A DNA stretch of 64,000 bases from CAVQNQ01 sp963714205. Lineage in GTDB: Bacteria; Acidobacteriota; Terriglobia; Bryobacterales; Bryobacteraceae. The translations under genes were made by a program, and so were the position numbers. The DNA lies in contig CAVQNQ010000004.1 of NCBI GenBank assembly GCA_963714205.1, positions 620,001 to 684,000 on the forward strand, read 5' to 3'. Below the pieces are notes generated by a model. It was not told the DNA's origin. It made no database searches and worked only from the letters and a program-made list of their open reading frames with translations. This document shows positions 42,843 to 50,571 of this stretch, piece after piece (positions within the stretch are counted from its first letter, which is position 1; each line of letters begins with the position of its first letter).

Positions 42843-45302
42843 TTACTCCTCGCGCAGTGCCTGAGCCGGATCCACCCGCGTGGCCCGGTGCGCGGGGATC
42901 CAACATGCGATCACCCCAACCAGCGCCAGGATTGCCGGGACCATCAGAAACGTAAGGGCGTCGCGCGGCGCGACAGCGAACAGCAAGCTCCCGACCGCGC
43001 GCGAGGCCGCCAGCGCCACCATCACGCCCACGATTACTCCGAAGGTCACCAGCTGGATGCCCTCGCGCAGCACCAGCGCCTCCACTTCTCCCGCGGTGGC
43101 TCCCAGTGCCATGCGCACGCCGAATTCCCGCCTGCGCTGGTTCACCGAATACGAGATCACGCCGTACATTCCGATAGCGGCCAGCGTCAGGGCCAGGGCT
43201 CCGAAGACCGCCAGCAGGTCCGCCGCGAGCCGCTGTGCCCAGAGAGCCTCGCGGATAATGTCACGCGTGCTCTGCGATTGCAGTAGCAGGCTCCGGTCGA
43301 GCGCCTGCACCTCGCGGCGCACTGCGGCCAGCGCCGGCGCGGGGTCGCCCGCCGTCCGGATGTGAACCACCGAGGTCGCATAGTAATACTGCATCAGGGA
43401 AGTGTACACCATGGGTTGCGGGCGCTCGCCGATCTCTACGTAATTGGCGTTGCGCGCAATCCCCACCACCTCCACGGGCGCGTCTTCGCCCGAGAAGCGT
43501 ATGCGTTTGCCGATGGGGTCCTGACCGGGCCAGAAGTTGACGGCCGCGACTTCGTTGACGATTGCCACGCGCGGAGCCGTCCGGCCATCCAGCAGACTCA
43601 AATCCCGGCCGCGCAAAAGCGGTATGCCAACGGTGCGGAGATACCCGGGCCAAGCCACGCTCAGCAGCGCGCGCCGCCCTTCGCCATTAGCGCTGTTCTC
43701 CTGGCCTTCGAGCAACACGGTCCGCGCGAATGAGACGTGGAAAGGCCAATCCAGAGCTAGGCTCGCCGAGACCACCCCGGGCACGCGGGAGGCCTGCTCC
43801 AGTGCGCGCCGCTGGAAATCGCGCCCGCGCTCCTCGCTGTAGCCGTGCTCGGCGACGTTGAAGACCACCACGCCCACGTGGGCCGCATCGAAGCCGGGAT
43901 CGATGCCATAGGCTTTTTGCAGGCTGCGGAGAAAAAGGCCGGCGCCCACCAGGGCCACCACCGAGAGCGCCACCTGGATGGTCACCAGCACCCGGCGTGG
44001 GCGCCAGTTCCCAGCCGGGCCCGGACCGGCACGTTCCTTGAGATCGGCGGCCAGATCGCCGCGCGTGGCGCGCAGGGCGGGAGCCAGTCCGAAGAGTATC
44101 CCGGTGGCCAGCGAAATGCCCAGGTTGAAGGCCAGCACGCGGCCATCCAGGCTCAGATGTACCGCGGCGAAGGAGAACATGGGCGGACGCAGGGACCACA
44201 GCAAGTCTCGGGCCCAGCGCGCCAGGGCCAGCCCCGCCGCGCCGCCGGCCAGGCCCAACAACGTGCTCTCCACCAATAGTTGCCGCACCAGGCGCGCCCG
44301 GCTGGCGCCCAGAGCCAGCCGCAGGGTGATCTCCTTGTTTCGCGTGGCCGCGCGAGCCAGCAGGAGGCTGGCCACGTTGCCGCAGGCGATCAGCAGCACC
44401 AGCCCAGAGACGATCGACAGCACCAGCCCGGCGTGTGAGATGAGCTCGCGGTTGCCCGGAGGGATGGCCGCCACCGCGACCGAGATCAGTTTGACGCGCC
44501 GTCCCTGGTTGTCGCGCGGATATTGCCGTTCCAGATCCTGGGCCAGGACCTGCATGCCGGCCTCGGCCTCAGGCAGGCTCACGCCGGGCTTCAGCCGTCC
44601 CACTACCTTGAACAGCAGGGCGCGCCGCTGCGTCACTGCACGGGGATTTGGGTACACGTCCGGGTACATCGATATGGGCAGCCATACATCCGTGGCCGTG
44701 AGCGTGTCCAGACCCTCGAACCCGGCCGGCGCCACTCCGATGATCGTGTACGGGCGGCCGTTGATCTCAATGCTTCGCCCGGCCGCCAAGGCGCCTCCGC
44801 CGAATCGCCGCTGCCACAACCGGTAGCTGATCACGGCCACCGGCGAATCGACTGAGACTGCGCCCTCTTCCGGGCGGAATCCGCGCCCCACGACCGGACG
44901 CACGCCCAGCGCCGCGAAGTAGTCCGCGGTGACGATCTGTCCCATCGCCATCTCGGGATCGCCGCGGCCCGTCAGGTTCAGGCTGACTCCCGTATAGGCG
45001 AAGAGCGATGAGAAGACCGGGTTGTGGTCCCGATAATCCGTGAAATTGGGAAATGAGCAATAGAGGTATCCGGGGTTGCGGGCATCGAGCGTATAGACCG
45101 TGGCGAGCCGCTCGGGCTGTTCCACCAGGGGAAGCGGCCGCAGGAAAATGGCGTTCAGCAGCGTGAAAACCGTGGTATTCGCGCCGATCCCCAGAGCCAG
45201 CGACAGAATGGCGGCGAAGGCGAAACCACGATTCCGGGCCAGCCCGCGCAATCCGTAATTCAGGTCGTAGAGTACCCCGGTCAAGAGCGAGTATCTTAGC
45301 AC
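42843..45302 (-). CDS. ADOP-type ABC permease (FtsX/MacB-like)
   Basis: Permease of 819 aa of the acidobacterial duplicated orphan permease type. One N-terminal membrane helix (about 25-46), then a MacB periplasmic core domain (about 50-265), three helices with the FtsX domain (about 285-400), a second periplasmic domain (about 440-660), and a second FtsX domain (about 690-819) ending in PAHRATRVDPAQALREE. This two-copy layout fits ADOP proteins. Such proteins usually lack an adjacent ATPase, as here. MacB-like permeases pull substrates such as lipoproteins, toxins or peptides across the periplasm; the cargo is unknown. It begins 25 bases from the divergent lipoprotein gene. Confidence 0.92.
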   Translation of the reverse strand: MLRYSLLTGVLYDLNYGLRGLARNRGFAFAAILSLALGIGANTTVFTLLNAIFLRPLPLVEQPERLATVYTLDARNPGYLYCSFPNFTDYRDHNPVFSSLFAYTGVSLNLTGRGDPEMAMGQIVTADYFAALGVRPVVGRGFRPEEGAVSVDSPVAVISYRLWQRRFGGGALAAGRSIEINGRPYTIIGVAPAGFEGLDTLTATDVWLPISMYPDVYPNPRAVTQRRALLFKVVGRLKPGVSLPEAEAGMQVLAQDLERQYPRDNQGRRVKLISVAVAAIPPGNRELISHAGLVLSIVSGLVLLIACGNVASLLLARAATRNKEITLRLALGASRARLVRQLLVESTLLGLAGGAAGLALARWARDLLWSLRPPMFSFAAVHLSLDGRVLAFNLGISLATGILFGLAPALRATRGDLAADLKERAGPGPAGNWRPRRVLVTIQVALSVVALVGAGLFLRSLQKAYGIDPGFDAAHVGVVVFNVAEHGYSEERGRDFQRRALEQASRVPGVVSASLALDWPFHVSFARTVLLEGQENSANGEGRRALLSVAWPGYLRTVGIPLLRGRDLSLLDGRTAPRVAIVNEVAAVNFWPGQDPIGKRIRFSGEDAPVEVVGIARNANYVEIGERPQPMVYTSLMQYYYATSVVHIRTAGDPAPALAAVRREVQALDRSLLLQSQSTRDIIREALWAQRLAADLLAVFGALALTLAAIGMYGVISYSVNQRRREFGVRMALGATAGEVEALVLREGIQLVTFGVIVGVMVALAASRAVGSLLFAVAPRDALTFLMVPAILALVGVIACWIPAHRATRVDPAQALREE

Positions 45303-45309
45303 GCCGCTT

Positions 45310-45318
45310 TGCTATACT
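45310..45318 (+). promoter_or_regulatory. Extended -10 promoter, near-leaderless
   Basis: TGCTATACT fits an extended -10 (TGn plus TATACT) with no clear -35. The GTG start codon lies only 9 bases beyond it, so the mRNA would begin almost at the start codon. No Shine-Dalgarno is present, which agrees with leaderless translation. Confidence 0.42.
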
Positions 45319-45327
45319 CGCAGTTCC

Positions 45328-45855
45328 GTGCGACCGGTTTTGTACCCGATCTTGGCCGTCTGCGCGTTGGCTTCTTCCTGCGGGTGGCGAGCCGGCTCTT
45401 ATCCGCCGCCGCCGCAGTTCTCGCTCGTGGGGGCCGAAGATCCAGCCGCTCTGGGACCGTTCATCGAGATGGGCGATCCCCGTTCGGACGATTTCGTGGT
45501 TCGCGATGTTACCCCCGAGCATGCCGCCTTGCGCTGGACCTTCCTCGATCCGGAGCTGCGCTTCCGGCTCAAAGAGACTGCCGGCCTGAGCTTCGAGATG
45601 CGCTTCGTGCTCGCGGATGCCACGTTCAAGGTCACCGGGCCGGTAACGGTTTCCTGCGCTATTGAAGGCCGGCCGCTGGGCGCCATGCGCTGCGACCACG
45701 CCGGCGAATATCGTTTCATCAAGCCCGTGCCGGAGAGCTGGCTGGCTACCGGCAAAGAGATCCATGTGACGTTTTCCGCGGAGCCTCGCTGGGTTTCGCC
45801 GGAGGATGGCAACCAGCTTGGGTTTCTCCTGCGCAGCGCCGGGTTCATCAAATGA
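45328..45855 (+). CDS. Predicted lipoprotein
   Basis: Small lipoprotein-like protein of 175 aa. A signal peptide ends near the cysteine in LASSCGW (residue 18), an acceptable lipobox. The mature part is beta-rich (LRFRLKETAGLSFEMRF; TFKVTGPVTVSCAIEG) and resembles a carbohydrate-binding or jelly-roll domain, with a second disulfide-like pair of Cys. I do not recognise a family. The GTG start is preceded by an extended -10 promoter but no ribosome binding site. Its stop overlaps the start of the following GT-C-like gene by four bases (ATGA), so the two are coupled and probably work in the same envelope process. Confidence 0.72.
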   Translation: MRPVLYPILAVCALASSCGWRAGSYPPPPQFSLVGAEDPAALGPFIEMGDPRSDDFVVRDVTPEHAALRWTFLDPELRFRLKETAGLSFEMRFVLADATFKVTGPVTVSCAIEGRPLGAMRCDHAGEYRFIKPVPESWLATGKEIHVTFSAEPRWVSPEDGNQLGFLLRSAGFIK

Positions 45856-48050
45856 ACCAGGTGATTCACATCCTCTTCGGCGCGGGCTTTACGGTAGCCA
45901 TCTGCCTGGCTTCGGGATGGCTGCTGCTGCGCCGCCTGGGCGTGGGTTTTCGGGGCGGGGAAGCCGCCCTGTTCGCATTTCCAGCGGGAGCCGCCTGCGT
46001 GAGCACGGCCGTGTTTTTTCTTTGTGTTGTCCACCAGGCGCGCCGGGGGGTCTTCTTGTGGGCCGGCCTGGCGGTGATCGCCTGGGCGGTTTGGGTGCGG
46101 CTCTCCGAGCGGAGGCCAGATCCCCAGCCGGATCTCGTGAAGCGGCTGACAACACCTTGGAAGATCCTCTTTTGTCTTGCATTTACTGCATTTTTCTTCC
46201 TTTACTTCTTTAATGCACTGGCTCCGGAAGTCAGCCCGGATGGCTCCGGCTACCATCTCGAAAATGTGGCGCGTTATTGGCGTCTACATGGGTTCGCGTG
46301 GGACCACCGGACCCTCTACAGCGCACTCTCGCAGGGCATCGAGATGCTGTTCCTGGTGGCCTTCACTTTCGGCCGCCACTCCGCCACCGCCCTGGTGCAC
46401 ATGGCGTTTCAGGCGGCTCTGCCCTTCCTCATGGTGTTCTATGGTCGGCGCTTCGGCATCCCTCAAGTGGGTGTGTGTGCCGCCTTGCTGGTGTATGCCA
46501 GCCCGGTAGTCGGCATAACGGGAATTTCGGCATACAACGACTTGGCGGTTGCAACGCTGCTTTTTACCGGATTTTATCTGCTTCAAGTATGGGATGAAAC
46601 AAGAGACTATAGGCTATTGATAATATGTGGCTTGCTGTATGGATTTGCATACGGCGTCAAGTATACGGCGATGTTTGGGATGGTGTTCGCCGTGGGTTTT
46701 GTCGGGCTGCGTGCCAGGCGTTTGCGTCCCATACTTCACGTCTCGCTGGCGGCTTTGCTGGTGGCTGCTCCTTGGGTGCTGCGCAATTGGTTTTGGTTGG
46801 GAAACCCCGCGGCGCCTTTTCTGAACGCATGGTTTCCCAATCCTTATTTCCATCCCGGCGCCGAGCGGGACTACCTCACCGGCCTGGCGCACTATCCCGC
46901 GGGCATTCACTCCTGGAAGATCCCGTTTCAACTCACGGTTATGGGCGGGCTCGTGCCCGGTATGATAGGCCCTATCTTTCTTCTTGCGCCGCTCGCTCTG
47001 TTCGCGATTCGCCAGCGCCACGGGCGGCGTCTGCTGGCGGCGGCGGCGCTCTTCGCCATACCGGCATATCTGAACACCGAGCCGCGCTTCCTGATCCCGG
47101 TGTTGCCATTTGTGGCTTTGGCCATGGGATTGGCCACAGTCGAGTGGCGCGGCGTGCTTCCCGCTATGGCGATTCTGCAACTGGTGCTGTGCTGGCCAAC
47201 GGTGCTCTCGCAGTATTGCGCTCCATATGCCTGGCGCCTGCAGTCGATTCCGCTGCGCGCGGCGCTGCGCAAGCAGCCCGAGGCGGAATTCCTCCAGAGC
47301 CGGATTCCCGAGTACGGGTTGAAAGTACCCATCGAAGGCTTCGTGCGTCCCGATGAAAGAGTCTTCTCCTTCGAAGGGCGGCCATCGGCCTATTGGGATC
47401 GCGACATCATTGTCGGCTACGAATCCGCGCTGGGAAACTGGGCGCAGGACACGCTGCTTTCGGCGGTCGAGCATCCACCCAGCATCCAGCAGCGATTTCG
47501 CTTTACTCCGGTGAGCGCACGGGGTGTCCGTGTGGTCCAGACCGCTTCGGCCGGGAAGAACTGGACGGTCTCCGAAATGCGCGTGCTTTCCGGGGGCAGG
47601 GAACTGCCGCGAGCCCCAGGGTGGCGTTTGAGCGCCTGGCCTAACGGCTGGGACGTCCAGTTTGCATTCGACAACAACCACGCCACCCGGTGGTCCACCT
47701 GGCAGCCCATGCCAGCGCGCGCGTACCTGGCGGTCGACTTCGGCCAGCCCCAAAAAATCGATGAAGTGGTGCTCGAGTGGGTTCCGGCGCGTGATGCTCG
47801 CCTGCACGTTGAAATATTCAACGCGCAGGGGGAGTGGGGGGCATTGGCAGGCGATCCGGAGACCCTCGACTTCGACCCGCCTCCCGGTCTGCGCCGCGCC
47901 GCCGCACTGGCGCTGAAGACGCGTGGTTTCGCATACCTTCTCATTAACGATTCCAACTCGATCGCCGGGGACATGCGGAAGTACGTGCACTTCTGGGGCA
48001 TTGCGCCGGTGGCCGAAGCTGCGGGCGTCGATCTCTACCGGATCGAATAG
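45852..48050 (+). CDS. GT-C-like membrane protein with discoidin-like C-terminal domain
   Basis: Protein of 732 aa. Residues about 1-450 contain about eleven or twelve membrane segments, with an acidic first loop (APEVSPDGSGYHLENVARYW) as in GT-C glycosyltransferases. The rest is extracytoplasmic: residues about 555-690 (ASAGKNWTVSEMRVLSGG; FDNNHATRWSTWQPM; YLAVDFGQPQKIDEVVLEW) look like an F5/8 type C (discoidin) sugar-binding domain. A sugar-binding tail on a GT-C protein suggests it recognises or extends a surface glycan. The gene includes a local AT-rich patch near 46600. It is translationally coupled to the lipoprotein before it. Confidence 0.78.
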   Translation: MNQVIHILFGAGFTVAICLASGWLLLRRLGVGFRGGEAALFAFPAGAACVSTAVFFLCVVHQARRGVFLWAGLAVIAWAVWVRLSERRPDPQPDLVKRLTTPWKILFCLAFTAFFFLYFFNALAPEVSPDGSGYHLENVARYWRLHGFAWDHRTLYSALSQGIEMLFLVAFTFGRHSATALVHMAFQAALPFLMVFYGRRFGIPQVGVCAALLVYASPVVGITGISAYNDLAVATLLFTGFYLLQVWDETRDYRLLIICGLLYGFAYGVKYTAMFGMVFAVGFVGLRARRLRPILHVSLAALLVAAPWVLRNWFWLGNPAAPFLNAWFPNPYFHPGAERDYLTGLAHYPAGIHSWKIPFQLTVMGGLVPGMIGPIFLLAPLALFAIRQRHGRRLLAAAALFAIPAYLNTEPRFLIPVLPFVALAMGLATVEWRGVLPAMAILQLVLCWPTVLSQYCAPYAWRLQSIPLRAALRKQPEAEFLQSRIPEYGLKVPIEGFVRPDERVFSFEGRPSAYWDRDIIVGYESALGNWAQDTLLSAVEHPPSIQQRFRFTPVSARGVRVVQTASAGKNWTVSEMRVLSGGRELPRAPGWRLSAWPNGWDVQFAFDNNHATRWSTWQPMPARAYLAVDFGQPQKIDEVVLEWVPARDARLHVEIFNAQGEWGALAGDPETLDFDPPPGLRRAAALALKTRGFAYLLINDSNSIAGDMRKYVHFWGIAPVAEAAGVDLYRIE

Positions 48051-48063
48051 GCGCTGGTCGAAC

Positions 48064-48111
48064 GCAGCCACCGATGGTGCTTTTCAGCCACCGGTTGAAT
48101 TCGCTGGCTGC
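48064..48111. repeat. CAGCCACCG repeats with an inverted copy
   Basis: CAGCCACCG occurs at 48065-48073 and again at 48085-48093, exactly 20 bases apart, and an inverted GCAGCCA/TGGCTGC pair spans 48064-48070 and 48105-48111. The 20-base phasing (two helical turns) suits a regulator binding one face of the DNA. The inverted copies can also form a hairpin (GGTGC...GCACC), but no T-tract follows. Confidence 0.5.
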
Positions 48112-48144
48112 ACCTAAACTCCAGAAAAGAAGTTCGTTCCCATT

Positions 48145-48160
48145 TGGCAGTCACCGTGCG
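48145..48160 (+). promoter_or_regulatory. Sigma-54-like promoter before the FecR gene
   Basis: TGGCAGTCACCGTGCG keeps the invariant GG and GC of sigma-54 promoters with a 10-base interval (GG-N10-GC) and matches 5 of 7 bases of TGGCACG. The FecR gene start is 30 bases downstream, a reasonable distance. Upstream 20-base-phased repeats could be an activator site. Chance matches are common, so this is tentative. Confidence 0.33.
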
Positions 48161-48189
48161 ATAGAACGTGGGAATTCGAGAGATCGCTT

Positions 48190-50073
48190 ATGGCACGCAT
48201 GAACAACCACCGATTGCTGACTCTGAGTGCCGGGGTGCTTTTGGCGGCGGGTATGCTGGTTCCGGTTCGCGCGCAGGATCCCGACGATCTCAAACGCGCG
48301 GTTGCCCGTATCAGCATCATGGATGGCGAGGTTTCGGTTCGCCGCGGCGATACGGGAGACTGGGTGGCCGGCGTGATCAACGCGCCGCTGCTCGCCGACG
48401 ACCGCATTGCCACGGGCCCCAACTCGCGCGCCGAAGTGCAATTCGATTCCGCCAACATTTTGCGCCTGGGCGGCAACGCGGAAATCCACTTGGCGCAGTT
48501 GGAATACGGCCATTACCAGATCGAGGTGGCGCGCGGCACGGTAAACTATCGCGTGCTGCGAAATTCCTCGGCAAATGTTGAAGTAAATACTCCGAGTATA
48601 TCGGTAAGACCATTGAACCAGGGTACTTATCGAATTACGGTAACAGCCGCCGGCGATACTGAACTGACAGCGCGGGTGGGCGACGTGGAAGTCTTTACTC
48701 CGCGCGGTTCCGAGTGGGTGCGGGCGGGCCAGACCATGCGGGCTCGCGGCGCGGCTGCCGATCCGGAGTTCCAGATCGTGGCCGCGATTCCTCTCGACGA
48801 TTGGGATCGCTGGAACGAAACCCGGGATGCGGCGCTGACCCGTTCGACCAGCTATCAACATGTGGGACCGGGGGTGTACGGCGTCGAGGACCTGGACCGG
48901 TATGGCGTATGGAGCGAAGTCCCACCATATGGTCCGGTGTGGCGGCCGACGGTTGGAATCGGGGCGGGCTGGGCTCCATACCGCGCGGGCCGCTGGGTTT
49001 GGCTGGATTGGTATGGGTGGACATGGGTGAGCTACGATCCCTGGGGTTGGGCGCCCTATCACTATGGCCGATGGTTTTATGAGCCGGCTTGGGGCTGGTG
49101 CTGGTATCCGGGCGGAATCGGGATGCGGCATTACTGGTCCCCGGCGCTGGTAGGGTTCTTCGGCTACGGCGGAGTGGGAGTCGGGATTGGATTCGGATTT
49201 GGATTCGGCAATATCGGCTGGGTTCCGCTGGCGCCATACGAAGTGCTGCACCCGTGGTGGGGCCAGGGCTTCTACGGACGGCCTGGGGTTGCTATCGGCA
49301 ACGTGAACATCGCCAGCACGTTCCGGAATGCGCGCGTGGCGGGCGGCATTTCGGGGATGGCCGCGGCGGATTTCCGGAGCGGGCATTTCAACAGTATCGG
49401 ACGAGTTTCGGCTGATCAGGTTCGCTCGGCGGGCCTGGTAAGGGGGCAAGTGCCGATCGCTCCCAGTAATGCCAGCTTGCGCTTCTCGGACCGGCAGGCA
49501 GGCGCGGCGCCGCGCGCGAGCGGGAACACGAAGTTCTTTTCGCACCAGGGAACGGCTGCGCCCGCGGCGCGGATTCCGTTCGCGCAACAGCAGCGTAACT
49601 TGGAGCAGGGCGCGGGGCGTGCGTCCGCGGCCGCAGGGGGCGCCCAAGCGCAGAATCAGGGTTGGCGGCGATCCAGCGATCCCGCGGGCGGCGCGAGCGT
49701 TGCGACACGTGGCCCCGTGCAGAATGACCGGCCATCCAGGGCGGCGGAATCCAGTGGTAGTTCGGTTGCTCCTCAACGGAGCGGCACGAGCGGCGGATGG
49801 CAGCGGTTCGGCGAGCCGGGCGGCAGCCAGTATGCGCCGCGAGCCGCGCAGCCCTCCACGCCGGGTGGAGGGGGATGGAATCGCTTCGGAAGCACGGGAT
49901 CGACGCGGCCGTCCACTCCGCAGTCGCAGCCGCAGTACGCGCCCAACCGCCAGAGCGCGCCGCAATACCGGGCGCCCAGCAGCAGTGGAGGCGGAGGGCA
50001 CTATAGCGCGCCGCGGTCGTCCGGCGGCGGCGGGGGCGGCCACGCGTCGGGCGGCCACGGCGGGCACCATTAG
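48190..50073 (+). CDS. FecR-domain protein with DUF6600-type aromatic repeats
   Basis: Exported protein of 627 aa. Signal peptide about 1-29 (ending VRAQ). A FecR-like domain follows (about 37-180: VSVRRGDTGDWVAG; IATGPNSRAEVQF), then a region rich in Trp, Tyr and Gly (about 225-365) with WVWLDWYGWTWVSYDPWGWA, the YxWxPYxYGRW pattern of DUF6600 proteins. The last 240 residues are low-complexity Ala/Gly/Ser/Gln/Arg with His/Gly at the very end (GGHGGHH), possibly metal binding. Localisation is periplasmic or outer surface. FecR domains usually sense or bind envelope signals, but no sigma factor gene is adjacent. A strong terminator follows. Confidence 0.83.
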   Translation: MARMNNHRLLTLSAGVLLAAGMLVPVRAQDPDDLKRAVARISIMDGEVSVRRGDTGDWVAGVINAPLLADDRIATGPNSRAEVQFDSANILRLGGNAEIHLAQLEYGHYQIEVARGTVNYRVLRNSSANVEVNTPSISVRPLNQGTYRITVTAAGDTELTARVGDVEVFTPRGSEWVRAGQTMRARGAAADPEFQIVAAIPLDDWDRWNETRDAALTRSTSYQHVGPGVYGVEDLDRYGVWSEVPPYGPVWRPTVGIGAGWAPYRAGRWVWLDWYGWTWVSYDPWGWAPYHYGRWFYEPAWGWCWYPGGIGMRHYWSPALVGFFGYGGVGVGIGFGFGFGNIGWVPLAPYEVLHPWWGQGFYGRPGVAIGNVNIASTFRNARVAGGISGMAAADFRSGHFNSIGRVSADQVRSAGLVRGQVPIAPSNASLRFSDRQAGAAPRASGNTKFFSHQGTAAPAARIPFAQQQRNLEQGAGRASAAAGGAQAQNQGWRRSSDPAGGASVATRGPVQNDRPSRAAESSGSSVAPQRSGTSGGWQRFGEPGGSQYAPRAAQPSTPGGGGWNRFGSTGSTRPSTPQSQPQYAPNRQSAPQYRAPSSSGGGGHYSAPRSSGGGGGGHASGGHGGHH

Positions 50074-50107
50074 AGTTCGTAGAGGCTTCATTTCGTTTCT
50101 TCCCTTA

Positions 50108-50146
50108 GGCCCGGTCCTGGTTCAGCGGGGACCGGGCCGTTTTTTT
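50108..50146 (+). terminator. Rho-independent terminator after the FecR gene
   Basis: A 10-bp perfect stem GGCCCGGTCC/GGACCGGGCC with an 11-base loop is followed by GTTTTTTT. It lies 34 bases after the FecR stop. It is among the clearest terminators in the window. Confidence 0.92.
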
Positions 50147-50164
50147 GATCCCTCGTATAGTTAA

Positions 50165-50180
50165 CATAATATCCGTTATG
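50165..50180. promoter_or_regulatory. AT-rich inverted repeat upstream of ABM/Fe-ADH genes
   Basis: CATAA, 6 bases, TTATG in an AT-rich patch (about 50156-50190) starts the only plausible promoter region for the next two genes. No canonical -35/-10 pair is clear. It may be an operator for a local regulator. Confidence 0.3.
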
Positions 50181-50265
50181 GATACTAAAACTCGGCCCCA
50201 ACGTACCAACCGCCTTTACAACCTTCCCCCGGCCTTCGTATCTTGAAGCCTTGGAGCCCTGATTC

Positions 50266-50571
50266 ATGCACATCGTCCACGTTCACATTCACGTCAAACC
50301 CGAATTCATCGACGCCTTCCAGCAAGCCTGCGTGGAAAACGCCGTTAACAGTCGAAAGGAGGCTGGCATCGCGCGCTTCGATGTCCTCCAGGTCGCCGAC
50401 GATCCCGAGCGCTTCGCCCTCGTGGAGGTTTATCGCGACGCCGCGGCGCCCGCACGGCACCGCGAGACGGCGCATTATCAGGCTTGGGCCGCCGCGGTGG
50501 CGGATATGATGGCCGAGCCGCGCACGCGCACCATCTACATCAACATCGATCCGCCGGACCAGGGTTGGTAA
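50266..50571 (+). CDS. Antibiotic-biosynthesis-monooxygenase-type protein (LsrG-like)
   Basis: Small ABM-fold protein of 101 aa (MHIVHVHIHVKPEFIDAF; RFDVLQVADDPERFALVEVY; RETAHYQAWAAAVADMMAEP). This ferredoxin-like dimeric fold includes LsrG, which processes phospho-AI-2, and cofactor-free monooxygenases; the His in HRETAHYQAW is conserved. Its stop shares a base with the ATG of the downstream iron alcohol dehydrogenase (TAATG), so they form a coupled pair. The role is most likely in converting a small keto or quinol compound, together with the dehydrogenase; the substrate is unknown. Confidence 0.8.
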   Translation: MHIVHVHIHVKPEFIDAFQQACVENAVNSRKEAGIARFDVLQVADDPERFALVEVYRDAAAPARHRETAHYQAWAAAVADMMAEPRTRTIYINIDPPDQGW

